In this document: positions 17,999-26,091 of the stretch, piece by piece
Numbering within the stretch: position 1 is the first letter of the stretch
Layout of the letters: each line of letters starts with the position of its first letter
From: Variovorax sp. IB41
GTDB lineage: Bacteria; Pseudomonadota; Gammaproteobacteria; Burkholderiales; Burkholderiaceae_C
Length of the DNA: 64,000 bases
Assembly: GCF_016405905.1 (NCBI RefSeq)
Contig: NZ_JAEFCB010000008.1
Span: 124,001 to 188,000, forward strand
Direction: 5' to 3'
Position numbers and translations under genes: made by a program
The notes under the pieces: generated by a model
The model's database searches: none
The model's input: only the letters and a program-made list of their open reading frames with translations
What the model was told of the DNA's origin: nothing

Positions 17999-19225
17999 TC
18001 AGGCCAGCAGGTCGCTGAGCGTGCGCGCCACCACCTTGGTGGCGCGGCGCAGGTCTTCGAGCACCACGCGCTCGTCGCTGCGCTTGGCATGCGACTCGAG
18101 CACGGTGCGCGGGCCGGCGCCGTAGATCACGCCCGGAATGCCCGCTTCGCCGTACAGGCGCACGTCGGTGTAGAGCGGCGTGCCCATGGCCTTGACCGGC
18201 TCGCCGAACAGCTCGCTGCCGTGCTTCTGGATCGCATCGACCAGCGGCTTGTTGCCCGCGAGCGGCTTCATCGAATTGGCCAAGAGCAGGCGCTTGATGT
18301 CCACCGTGATGCCTGCGCTTTCGGCGGCCGCATCGGCGATCACCTTGCGGATCGTGGCTTCGACCTCGACCGGGTTCTCCTCGGGGATCATGCGGCGGTC
18401 GAGCTTGAACACCACCTTGCCGGGCACGACGTTGGTGTTGGTGCCGCCTTCGATGCGGCCGACGTTCAGGTATGGGTGCGTGATGCCCTCGACCTTCGAA
18501 GTGACCTCCTGGTAGAGCGCGTTCTGCGCGTAGAGCGCGTTGAGGATCTTCACCGCGCCCTGCAGCGCATCGACGCCGGTGGTCGGAATGGCGGCATGGG
18601 CCATCTTGCCGTGCACCGTCACCTCCATCTGCAGGCAACCGTTGTGGGCGGTGACGACTTCGTAGCTGAAGCCGGCCGCGATCATGAGGTCGGGCTTGGT
18701 CAGGCCCTTCTCGAGCAGCCAGCCCGGGCCGAGGATGCCGCCGAATTCCTCGTCGTAGGTGAAGTGCAGCTCGACGCTGCCCTTGGCTGGCTTGGCGACG
18801 GCTTCGAGTGCGCGAAGGGCGAAGGTGAAGCTTGCGAAGTCGCTCTTGCTCACCGCGGCGGCGCGGCCGTAGAGGCTGCCGTCGGCGATCTCGCCGCCGT
18901 AGGGGTCGTGCGTCCAGCCTTCGCCCGGAGGCACCACGTCGCCGTGGGCGTTGAGCGCGACCGTCAGGCCGCCGCTGCCGTACTGGCGGCGCACGATCAG
19001 GTTGGTGATCGACTCGAGCCCGTAGTCCTTCACCTCCTGCGCGGGCACGGCGTGCTTCTCGGCATCGAGGCCGAAGTCCTTGAGCAACTCGGCGGTGCGC
19101 TCGGCGTGCGGCGCGTTGTTGCCGGGCGGGGTGTCGGTGGGCACGCGCACGAGTTCCTGCAGGAACTTCACTTCCTCGTCGAAGTGGGCGTCGATCCAGG
19201 CGTCGAGCTTGGCGTAGTCGGTCAT
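17999..19225 (-). CDS. M20-family metallohydrolase (ArgE/DapE type)
   Basis: A 408-residue, probably zinc-dependent, amidohydrolase. Metal-site motifs seen are LNAHGDVVP (His and Asp), FTYDEEFGG (catalytic Glu pair) and a late ESHAKRSDER (His). The usual bridging Asp motif GRGxxDxK is replaced by GRAAAVSK, so the Asp position holds Val; this may be a subfamily trait or a changed site. It is the last gene of the minus-strand unit gntR - puuE - uraD/allC - this gene, 17 bases behind the fusion gene. It may act on a ureide or other carbamoyl or acyl-amide in the same pathway, but the substrate is not evident. ATG 19225 is the natural start (MTDYAKLDAW). Confidence 0.82.
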   Translation of the reverse strand: MTDYAKLDAWIDAHFDEEVKFLQELVRVPTDTPPGNNAPHAERTAELLKDFGLDAEKHAVPAQEVKDYGLESITNLIVRRQYGSGGLTVALNAHGDVVPPGEGWTHDPYGGEIADGSLYGRAAAVSKSDFASFTFALRALEAVAKPAKGSVELHFTYDEEFGGILGPGWLLEKGLTKPDLMIAAGFSYEVVTAHNGCLQMEVTVHGKMAHAAIPTTGVDALQGAVKILNALYAQNALYQEVTSKVEGITHPYLNVGRIEGGTNTNVVPGKVVFKLDRRMIPEENPVEVEATIRKVIADAAAESAGITVDIKRLLLANSMKPLAGNKPLVDAIQKHGSELFGEPVKAMGTPLYTDVRLYGEAGIPGVIYGAGPRTVLESHAKRSDERVVLEDLRRATKVVARTLSDLLA

Positions 19226-19242
19226 GGTTGTTCTTTTGAAAA

Positions 19243-21021
19243 TCAATGAGCTTGTTCAGCGGCGAGGTCGGCCAGCAGGTTCTGGAAGGCCTGCACCGCG
19301 AGCTGGATGTCGTCGTTGGTGCTCGATTCGAGCGGGTTGTGGCTGATGCCCGAGTTGATGCCGCGCACGAAGAGCATGGCCTGCGGCATCACCTCGTGCA
19401 GCTTCATCGCGTCGTGGCCCGCGCCGCTTGGCATGCGGAAAAGCGGAATGCCCAGCGCATCGACCGCCTTCTCCCAGCGCTGCTGCCAGTCGGGCGCGCT
19501 CGGCGCGGCCGAGGCGCGCATGCTTTCCTCGATCTCCAGGCGCACGCCGCGGCGCTCGCAGATGGCCTTGAATTCGGCGAGCACGTCGTTGGTGAGCGCA
19601 TCGCGCTGCGCGTTGTTCGGCGCGCGCATGTCCAGGCTGAACTTGCAGCGGCCCGGCACCACGTTGATGGAGCCGCTGGGCACTTCGAGCATGCCGACGG
19701 TGCCGACCGAGTCGCCGTCTTTCGCGGCGCGCTGCTCGGTGTAGAGGATGAGTTCGGCCACCGCGGCGGCAGCGTCGCGGCGGCGGTCCATCGGCGTGGT
19801 GCCGGCGTGGCTGGCCGTGCCGATCACTTCGCCCACGAAACGCACGCCGCCGTTGATGGCGGTCACGATGCCCAGGGGCAGGTCGAGTTCGGTGAGCACC
19901 GGGCCCTGCTCGATGTGCACCTCGACGAAGCCGAGGTAACGCGCCGGATCGCGCTGGATCTTCGGAATGTCTTCTTGCTTCAGGCCCGCGTGCTGCATGG
20001 CCTCGCGCATGGTGATGCCGTCGGCGTCCTTCTGGTCGAGCCAGCGCTGGTCGAAATGGCCGATGAGCGCGCCCGAGCCGAGGAAGGTGGCCTTGTAGCG
20101 CTGGCCTTCTTCTTCCGCGAAGCCGACCACCTCGAAGGCGAAGGGCAGGCGCTTGCCTTGCCGCGCGAGTTCGCGCACGCAGGCGATCGGCACGAAGATG
20201 CCCAGGCGCCCGTCGTACTTGCCGCCGTTGCGCACGGTGTCGTAGTGCGAGCCGGTGAGCAGGGTCTTGGCGTCGGGCGTCGCGCCTTCGTAGCGGCCGA
20301 CGACGTTGCCCACGGCGTCGATGTGCACCGAGTCGAAGCCCACGTCGCGCATCAGCGCGCTGATCTGCGCGGCGCAGGCGCGGTGCGCATCGGTGAGGTA
20401 GGTGACGGTGAGCTGGCCTTTCTCGGCATAGCCCGGATCGGTGTGCGCCGAGAGCTGTTCCTGCCAGTCCCACACGTCGTTGCCGAGCGAGACGTCGGCC
20501 GCGAACTTGTCGTTCAGGCGGATCTCGGCGATGCGATGGATGTTGCGCAGCGCTTCGCCGAGTTCGAATTCAGGATGGTTGAAGATACGCCGCTCGAAGG
20601 TGTCGATGATCTCGCGCTTTGCGAGACCCGTGCCGCGCGGGCCGCGCACCGCGAGGATGAACGGGAAGCCGAACTTCGCGTTGTAGCCGGCGTTGAGCTT
20701 CTGGATCCTGGCGAACTCTTCGGGCGTGCAGTCGGTCAAGCCTGCCTTGCTCTGCTCGTTGGTCGATTCGGCCGTGAGCGTCTTGCTCACCATCGCCTTG
20801 CCTGCGAGCTCAGGGTGGGCACGCACGAGGCCGATCTTCTCTTCGTTCGACGATGCGGCCAGCGCCTGCACCAGGGCGTGCTTCAGGTGCGCGAGCGAGC
20901 GGAACGGGCGCGCGGCGAGCGCGCGCTGCGCGATCCACGGCGAGTGTTCGTAGATGCCGTCGAGCAGCGCGACGGCTTCGGCCGGCACGGCGGCGTTGAG
21001 TTGGGAGAGGGTGAGGCTCAT
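19243..21021 (-). CDS. Bifunctional OHCU decarboxylase / allantoate amidohydrolase fusion
   Basis: A 592-residue fusion. Residues ~1-170 are UraD: AHPELAGKAM with the catalytic His, the ST.EQ..AGL segment and a C-terminal helical pair. This domain would decarboxylate OHCU to (S)-allantoin. Residues ~180-592 are AllC of the M20/carbamoylase family, with zinc ligands in GSHYDTVRNGGKYDG, VGFAEEEGQRY and EVHIEQGP, the dimer-domain motif GTASHAGTTPMD and the late SGAGHDAMKL. This half would hydrolyse allantoate towards ureidoglycine/ureidoglycolate and ammonia. The two steps are not adjacent in the pathway: allantoinase acts between them, and its gene is 2 bases upstream. Start ATG 21021 gives the standard UraD N-terminus. 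Confidence 0.93.
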   Translation of the reverse strand: MSLTLSQLNAAVPAEAVALLDGIYEHSPWIAQRALAARPFRSLAHLKHALVQALAASSNEEKIGLVRAHPELAGKAMVSKTLTAESTNEQSKAGLTDCTPEEFARIQKLNAGYNAKFGFPFILAVRGPRGTGLAKREIIDTFERRIFNHPEFELGEALRNIHRIAEIRLNDKFAADVSLGNDVWDWQEQLSAHTDPGYAEKGQLTVTYLTDAHRACAAQISALMRDVGFDSVHIDAVGNVVGRYEGATPDAKTLLTGSHYDTVRNGGKYDGRLGIFVPIACVRELARQGKRLPFAFEVVGFAEEEGQRYKATFLGSGALIGHFDQRWLDQKDADGITMREAMQHAGLKQEDIPKIQRDPARYLGFVEVHIEQGPVLTELDLPLGIVTAINGGVRFVGEVIGTASHAGTTPMDRRRDAAAAVAELILYTEQRAAKDGDSVGTVGMLEVPSGSINVVPGRCKFSLDMRAPNNAQRDALTNDVLAEFKAICERRGVRLEIEESMRASAAPSAPDWQQRWEKAVDALGIPLFRMPSGAGHDAMKLHEVMPQAMLFVRGINSGISHNPLESSTNDDIQLAVQAFQNLLADLAAEQAH

Positions 21022-21023
21022 GG

Positions 21024-22001
21024 TCAGCTTCCTGTGACGGCCGATGCGGCGCCGGATGTGTAGGGATGCGTTTGCTTCCAGTGCCGCGCGATGTCCACGC
21101 GCCGGCAGACCCACACGCGGTCGTGCTGCGCGATGTGGTCCAGAAAGCGCTGCAGCGCGGTGATGCGGCCGGGCCGCCCGAGCAGGCGGCAGTGCATGCC
21201 GATGCTCATCATCTTGGGGCTGTTGTCGCCGCTCGCGTCACCCTCGGCGTAGAGCGCGTCGAAGGTGTCCTTCATGTACTGGAAGAACGGGTCGGCGTGC
21301 GAGTAGCCCTGCGGCAGCGCGAAGCGCATGTCGTTCACGTCGAGCGTGTAGGGCACGATGAGCTGCGGCACCACCGTGCCGTCGGTCTTCTGCACCTTCA
21401 TCCAGAACGGGAGGTCGTCGCCGTAGTAGTCGCTGTCGTACTCGAAGCCGCCGTAGTCGGCCACCAGGCGCCGGGTGCGCGGGCTGTCGCGGCCGGTGTA
21501 CCAGCCGAGGGCGCGCTCGCCGGTGAGCTTTTCGATGGCTTCCATGCCCAGGCGCATGTGCTCGCGCTCGGTGGCTTCATCGAGGTTCTGGTAATGGATC
21601 CAGCGCCAGCCGTGGCAGGCGATCTCGTGGCCCAGTTCCTTGAAGGCGGCCGTGAGCTCGGGGTAGCGCTCAAGCGCCATGCCCACGCCGAACACGGTGA
21701 GCGGCAGGCCGCGCTTTTCGAACTCGCGCAGGATGCGCCAGACGCCCGCGCGGGAGCCGTACTCGTAGATTCCTTCCATGCTGATGTGGCGGTCCGGGTA
21801 GCTGGCCGGATTGAACATCTCGGAGAGGAATTGCTCGGAGCCCGCGTCGCCATGCAGCGTGGCGTTCTCGCCGCCTTCTTCGTAGTTGAGGACGAACTGC
21901 ACCGCGATGCGCGCGCCGCCCGGCCATTGGGCATGCGGCGGGTTGCGGCCATAGCCGACGAGGTCGCGCGGGTAGGGCAGGGTGGTGTCGTAGACGGTCA
22001 T
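21024..22001 (-). CDS. puuE: Allantoinase, PuuE type
   Basis: A 325-residue cofactor-light allantoinase of the polysaccharide-deacetylase (NodB) fold, converting allantoin to allantoate. Diagnostic PuuE stretches are DLVGYGRNPPHAQWPGGARIA, LNYEEGGENATLHGD, ISMEGIYEYGSRAG and ACHGWRWIHYQ. The late MMSIGMHCRLLGRPGR closes the active site. Length is normal. It lies 8 bases after gntR copy 2 and 2 bases before the uraD/allC fusion, so all are likely on one transcript controlled from the TGTATACA site at 22.7 kb. Confidence 0.94.
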   Translation of the reverse strand: MTVYDTTLPYPRDLVGYGRNPPHAQWPGGARIAVQFVLNYEEGGENATLHGDAGSEQFLSEMFNPASYPDRHISMEGIYEYGSRAGVWRILREFEKRGLPLTVFGVGMALERYPELTAAFKELGHEIACHGWRWIHYQNLDEATEREHMRLGMEAIEKLTGERALGWYTGRDSPRTRRLVADYGGFEYDSDYYGDDLPFWMKVQKTDGTVVPQLIVPYTLDVNDMRFALPQGYSHADPFFQYMKDTFDALYAEGDASGDNSPKMMSIGMHCRLLGRPGRITALQRFLDHIAQHDRVWVCRRVDIARHWKQTHPYTSGAASAVTGS

Positions 22002-22009
22002 GGTGTGGA

Positions 22010-22684
22010 TCAGGACAGCGCGAGGGAGATGTCGTTGGTGGGAACCTTGCGGTCGAAGGTGAGGTTCGCCTCGACGTGTTCCAGGTGTTCGGTCATGAGG
22101 CGCACGGCGCGCTCTTCGTCGCGGGCAGCCAGCGCTTTCACGATGTCGGCGTGCTCGTCGTTGGAGTGCTCGGCGGCGCTGGTGCTCTGGTACATGAGCG
22201 TGATGAGGGCGCAGCGCGAGATGAGTTCGCCCAGGATCTGCGCGAGCACCGTGTTGCCCATGAGCTCGGCCATGCGCACGTGGAAGTCGCCCAGCAGCTC
22301 GGTGCGGCCCGAGATGTCTTCGCCCGACACGGCGGATTTCTCGAGCGCGACGTGTTCCTTCAGCGCCTTGATCTTGGCGGGCGTGACGGTGCGCACGAAC
22401 TCGCGCGTCATCTCGGCTTCGAGCATGCGGCGCACCGCGAACACCTGCTTGGCCTCGTCGACTGCCGGGGCCGCGACGAAGGCGCCGCGCGCGGGTTCCA
22501 GGCGAATGAGCTTGTTCTGCGAGAGCTGGAAGAGGGCCTGTCGCACCAGCGTGCGCGAGACGCCGAAATGATCGGCCAGCTTCTGCTCGGCGAGCTTGGT
22601 GCCGGGCTGCAGGCGGTGCTCGACGATGGCCTTCGTGAGGGCATCGACGATCGAACGGGTGGTGGAGGACTCCATGTTTTTCAT
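22010..22684 (-). CDS. GntR-family transcriptional regulator, FCD subfamily (copy 2)
   Basis: A 224-residue regulator. The helix-turn-helix is in QPGTKLAEQKLADHFGVSRTLVRQAL, with the wing ending ARGAFVAAP. The FCD domain carries LGDFHVRMAELMGNT and the His residues of NDEHADI and MTEHLEHVE. It heads the minus-strand unit with puuE and uraD/allC and is divergent from uraH. A TGTATACA site sits 22 bases upstream of its start, where it would control both directions and itself. ATG 22684 is used; a second in-frame ATG is at 22675. It is the best candidate for the purine-pathway repressor of this island, with the copy at 12.4 kb as a paralogue. Confidence 0.92.
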   Translation of the reverse strand: MKNMESSTTRSIVDALTKAIVEHRLQPGTKLAEQKLADHFGVSRTLVRQALFQLSQNKLIRLEPARGAFVAAPAVDEAKQVFAVRRMLEAEMTREFVRTVTPAKIKALKEHVALEKSAVSGEDISGRTELLGDFHVRMAELMGNTVLAQILGELISRCALITLMYQSTSAAEHSNDEHADIVKALAARDEERAVRLMTEHLEHVEANLTFDRKVPTNDISLALS

Positions 22685-22705
22685 GATAGACCCAAAGCCG
22701 GTAAC

Positions 22706-22713
22706 TGTATACA
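22706..22713. promoter_or_regulatory. TGTATACA palindrome in the gntR/uraH divergent promoter
   Basis: Third copy. It shares the 15-base context AACTGTATACACTTT exactly with the copy upstream of puuD, which is strong evidence that both are sites for the same regulator. It lies between the divergent gntR (start 22684) and uraH (start 22790). Confidence 0.75.
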
Positions 22714-22789
22714 CTTTTGTCCACCGGAATTTCCCGCACCCGATCCGAGCCCATCGCTCGATCTTTCTCGATCTTTGAAGGAGCGCCCC

Positions 22790-23140
22790 ATGGGCTTGAG
22801 CACTCACGTACTGGACACGATGCACGGCGGCCCCGCGGCCGGCATGGAAGTGGCGCTGTACACCACCGACGGCGATGCCGCCACGCTGGTGAAGCGCTTC
22901 ACGCTGAATTCGGACGGCCGCAGCGACGGCCCGCTCTACGACAACAATTCCATCAAGGTCGGCACCTACCGCCTGGTGTTCGACGTGGCGGGCTACTTCA
23001 AGGCGCGCGGCGTGACGCTGCCCGAGCCCAATTTCCTGAACAAGGTGTCGCTGGATTTCGGCGTGGCGCACACCGACCAGCACTACCACGTGCCGCTCTT
23101 GGTCAGCCCGTGGAGTTACTCCACGTACCGCGGCTCCTGA
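22790..23140 (+). CDS. uraH: 5-hydroxyisourate hydrolase (transthyretin-like)
   Basis: A 116-residue cytoplasmic enzyme that opens the ring of 5-hydroxyisourate to OHCU. The transthyretin-related protein signatures are complete: N-terminal LSTHVLDTMHGGPA with the catalytic His, middle NSDGRSDGPL with the catalytic Arg, and C-terminal HYHVPLLVSPWSYSTYRGS with the diagnostic YRGS end. Start ATG 22790 has GAAGGAG at 22777-22783. There is no signal peptide. It is divergent from gntR/puuE/uraD-allC and would share the regulated promoter region. Confidence 0.96.
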   Translation: MGLSTHVLDTMHGGPAAGMEVALYTTDGDAATLVKRFTLNSDGRSDGPLYDNNSIKVGTYRLVFDVAGYFKARGVTLPEPNFLNKVSLDFGVAHTDQHYHVPLLVSPWSYSTYRGS

Positions 23141-23142
23141 GG

Positions 23143-23640
23143 TCAGTCGCCTTGTTGCTGACCTTCGGTGAGCGTGTCGAGTTGAAAGCGCCCGCTCTTG
23201 TCCCAGAGCCAGGTGTCGGTCCACGTCACCGCGCCCAGGCGCGTGGCGGCCGGGAAGGGCGCGGCCTGCAGCACGGCGCGCTCGATCTCGGCGATGACCT
23301 CGGGCGCATGCTGCGGCGCGCGGAGCCAGTGCATGGAGACCACCTTGCCGCCGGTGTCCAGGTTCACCTGCAGGGTGCCGACCGCGTAGAGGATCGGCGG
23401 CAACTGCCCGCTGTAGATGCGCGAGCGGTTGAGGTCGTACACGTGGCGCGCGGCATCGCGCCGGTAGTCGCGCGCCGTGGCCGCATTCGATGCGCGCGGC
23501 ACGGCGCCGGAAGCGCCGGCTTTCGCGCCGCTCAACTGGCCGGGCACGGCCCCTGGGCTGCCGCAGCCGGCGAGCCAGAGGGCGCACGAAAGAACGGATG
23601 CCGCCAGGGCAAGGCGGCGCGGCGTAAGCTGGACATTCAT
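23143..23640 (-). CDS. Putative lipoprotein with a TonB C-terminal-like domain
   Basis: A 165-residue protein with signal peptide and lipobox LAGC (Cys ~26), a linker, and a C-terminal domain (residues ~80-150). The pattern there, YAVGTLQVNLDTGGKVVSMHWLRAP...AVLQAAPFPAAT, resembles the TonB C-terminal fold. It lacks a Pro-rich spacer and transmembrane anchor, so it is not TonB itself. Similar short lipoproteins in Burkholderiales have no known function. Its stop is 2 bases from the uraH stop (convergent). No tie to purine use can be shown. Confidence 0.7.
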   Translation of the reverse strand: MNVQLTPRRLALAASVLSCALWLAGCGSPGAVPGQLSGAKAGASGAVPRASNAATARDYRRDAARHVYDLNRSRIYSGQLPPILYAVGTLQVNLDTGGKVVSMHWLRAPQHAPEVIAEIERAVLQAAPFPAATRLGAVTWTDTWLWDKSGRFQLDTLTEGQQQGD

Positions 23641-23693
23641 CGCCGGGTTTATACCGTGAGTCCTCGCGGATCCGGCAACCGAAGGTATCGGGC

Positions 23694-24494
23694 ATGAGCG
23701 GTGCGGTCGATCAACTGCTGGCGCGTCTGCGCACGGAGGACGCGGTGCTGGTGCGCGTCGAGTCCACGCAGGGCTCGGCGCCGCGCGAGGCCGGCACGTG
23801 GATGGCGGTGTGGGCCGATGCGCTCACGGCCACCATCGGCGGCGGGCAGCTCGAATTCCAGGCCACGCAGGAAGCGCGCGAACTGCTCGCGGGAAAACGC
23901 GCCATCGACGGCGTCCAGCGCTACCCGCTGGGCCCCAGCCTGGGGCAGTGCTGCGGCGGCGTGATGTACCTGTCGTACCAGCGCATCACCGCGGCCGATG
24001 CGCCCGCATTGCAGCGCGAACTCGTCGCCAAGCTCAAGCCCGTGGCGCTCTTCGGCGGCGGCCACGTGGGCGCCGCGCTCGCGCGATTGCTCGCCGCGCT
24101 GCCGTTCTCGGTGCGCTGGATCGACAGCCGCGACGGCGTCTTTCCCGATGAGCTCCCCGCGCAGATCGACACCGAGCATTCCGAGCCCGTGCAGGACGCC
24201 GTCGCCGCGCTCGCGCCCGGAAGCCGTGTGCTGATCATGAGCTTCAGCCACGCCGAAGACCTGGACATCGTCATCGCGTGCCTGAAGCGCCTGCGCACGC
24301 GCGACGACCTGCCCTACATCGGCCTCATCGGCAGCAAGACCAAATGGGCGACCTTCAGCCACCGGCTCGAAGCGCGCGGCTTCACGGCCGACGAGTTCGC
24401 GCGCATCACCTGCCCGATCGGCGTGCCCGGCATCACCGGCAAGGAGCCCGAGGTGATCGCGGTTGCGGTGGCGGCACAGTTGTTGAGCATATGA
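23694..24494 (+). CDS. xdhC: Xanthine dehydrogenase accessory protein XdhC
   Basis: A 266-residue chaperone that binds and sulfurates molybdenum cofactor and inserts it into xanthine dehydrogenase. The N-terminal part has TQGSAPREAGTWM, GGGQLEFQAT and LGQCCGGVM, whose Cys pair is expected to contact the cofactor. The C-terminal Rossmann part has ALFGGGHVGAALARLL and PYIGLIGSKTKWATF. Length and order are normal. It is usually the third gene behind xdhAB, but here xdhA and xdhB lie about 37 kb away (61.7 kb onwards). Confidence 0.95.
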   Translation: MSGAVDQLLARLRTEDAVLVRVESTQGSAPREAGTWMAVWADALTATIGGGQLEFQATQEARELLAGKRAIDGVQRYPLGPSLGQCCGGVMYLSYQRITAADAPALQRELVAKLKPVALFGGGHVGAALARLLAALPFSVRWIDSRDGVFPDELPAQIDTEHSEPVQDAVAALAPGSRVLIMSFSHAEDLDIVIACLKRLRTRDDLPYIGLIGSKTKWATFSHRLEARGFTADEFARITCPIGVPGITGKEPEVIAVAVAAQLLSI

Positions 24495-24590
24495 CTCGCC
24501 CCCAGGCTGCGCGGCACTGCGTGTCGCTTCGCCAACCCCCTACCGGGGGCAACACCAGCGGCCCGGCAAAGCCGGTTCCGCGGTGTTTCT
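24495..24590. repeat. Probable interspersed intergenic repeat with strong hairpins
   Basis: This stretch between xdhC and puuD contains CCCC.ACC.GGGG (24537-24549 region). It is followed by a long imperfect inverted repeat, arms AACACC..CGG.CCGGC and GCCGG..CCG.GGTGTT (24551-24587), around a 3-base AAA loop. The composition is unlike a promoter. From memory, similar blocks recur between genes in Comamonadaceae genomes; only one copy is visible here, so the repeat status is an inference. Confidence 0.5.
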
Positions 24591-24670
24591 GGAATGGAGC
24601 TTGCTTCGGTTGCACAGCGAGGGTTTTCAGTGCTTCGTTTGAAGAAAATCCCCCTATTCCTTGATAAAAC

Positions 24671-24678
24671 TGTATACA
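24671..24678. promoter_or_regulatory. TGTATACA palindrome upstream of puuD
   Basis: Fourth copy, context AACTGTATACACTTTC, 151 bases before the puuD start. The rest of the 334-base gap 24495-24828 holds the hairpin repeat and no gene that I can support. Confidence 0.75.
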
Positions 24679-24828
24679 CTTTCAGTCCACAACAAGCCGC
24701 AGCGGAGCGAGGCCCATTTCATGGAGCCTGCGTTCGCGGCACTTTCTCTGCTTACAGCGCCCGCAGTGGTGAGCAGGCTGAAACCCCTCTTGGACGCCCC
24801 ACGCGTCTAGAGGGTTGCGAGAGAGCAC

Positions 24829-26034
24829 ATGGAAAGCTATTACCTCGACTGGGCCAACCTGCTGCTGCGCTGGGTCCACGTCATCACCGCCATCGCCTGG
24901 ATCGGCGCCTCCTTCTACTTCGTGATGCTGGACAACAGCCTCGAAAAACCGCAGGACCCCGAATCGCTCGACAAGGGCGTGGGCGGCGAGCAGTGGGCCG
25001 TGCACGGCGGCGGCTTCTACAACATGCAGAAGTACGCGCTGGCGCCCAAGAAGCTGCCGGACCACCTGCACTGGTCGTACTGGGAGAGCTACTCCACCTG
25101 GATCACCGGGTTCACGCTCTTCACCATGTCGTACCTGTGGAACGCGAGCACCTACCTCATCGACAAGTCGAAGATGGACTGGCAGCCCGGCGCCGCCATC
25201 GCCGTGGCGCTGGCTTTCTTCGTGGTGTTCTGGATGGTCTACGACGGCATCTGCCAGATCTTCGGGCGCCGCAAGAACGGCGACACCATCGTGGGCGTGC
25301 TGATCGCGATCTTCATCGTCTTCGCGACCTGGCTGGCCTGCCAGTGGTTCGCGGGCCGCGCGGCCTTCCTGCTGGTGGGCGCCATGATGGCCACCACGAT
25401 GAGCGGCAACGTGTTCTTCTGGATCATCCCCGGCCAGCGCAAGAACGTGGCGGCGCTGCGCGAGGGCAGGCCCGTGGACCCGGTGCACGGCCAGCGCGGC
25501 AAGCAGCGCAGCGTGCACAACACCTACTTCACGCTGCCGGTGCTGTTCGCGATGCTGAGCAACCACTACAGCTTCACCTACACGCACAAGTACAACTGGA
25601 TCGTTCTGCTGCTCATCATGCTGGGCGGCGCGGCCATCCGGCAGTTCTTCGTGGTGCGGCACCGCTTCAAGCTGGGCAACGCGGGCAACCCGCTGCCGTA
25701 TGCGCTGGTCGGCATCGTGGTGCTGGGCCTCACGATCGTGTGGATGAAGCCCGAGCCGGCCGCCGCTCCCGTGGCTGCCGCAGCGGCGCCCGCGGTCGCA
25801 TACGCCGACGTGCAGAAGGTGCTGGAGCAGCGCTGCTTCATGTGCCATGGCGCGGCCGTGCAGATGAAGAACGTGCGCGTCGATTCGCCCGAACAGGTCG
25901 CCGCGCATGCGCAGGCGATCTACCAGCAGGTGGTAGTCACCAAGATCATGCCGATGAACAACGCGACCGGCATCACCGACGAAGAGCGCGCATTGATCAG
26001 CCGTTGGTTCCAGGGCGGAGCCAAAACCAACTAG
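24829..26034 (+). CDS. puuD: Membrane urate hydroxylase (PuuD) with C-terminal cytochrome c domain
   Basis: A 401-residue integral membrane protein that oxidises urate to 5-hydroxyisourate, passing electrons to the respiratory chain rather than making peroxide. The N-terminal ~310 residues have about eight transmembrane segments with the family stretches WVHVITAIAWIGASFYFVMLD, GGEQWAVHGGGFY and LSNHYSF. The last ~85 residues, after an Ala/Pro linker, form a cytochrome c domain with the haem-binding CFMCH and a distal Met (KIMPMNN). Length is standard. It is preceded by a TGTATACA operator and followed 57 bases on by glycerate 2-kinase. Confidence 0.95.
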   Translation: MESYYLDWANLLLRWVHVITAIAWIGASFYFVMLDNSLEKPQDPESLDKGVGGEQWAVHGGGFYNMQKYALAPKKLPDHLHWSYWESYSTWITGFTLFTMSYLWNASTYLIDKSKMDWQPGAAIAVALAFFVVFWMVYDGICQIFGRRKNGDTIVGVLIAIFIVFATWLACQWFAGRAAFLLVGAMMATTMSGNVFFWIIPGQRKNVAALREGRPVDPVHGQRGKQRSVHNTYFTLPVLFAMLSNHYSFTYTHKYNWIVLLLIMLGGAAIRQFFVVRHRFKLGNAGNPLPYALVGIVVLGLTIVWMKPEPAAAPVAAAAAPAVAYADVQKVLEQRCFMCHGAAVQMKNVRVDSPEQVAAHAQAIYQQVVVTKIMPMNNATGITDEERALISRWFQGGAKTN

Positions 26035-26091
26035 CTCGCAAACTAGACCGCGGTCAAGAGAGCGGGCCACCGCTCCCCGCACAATTGCCGG

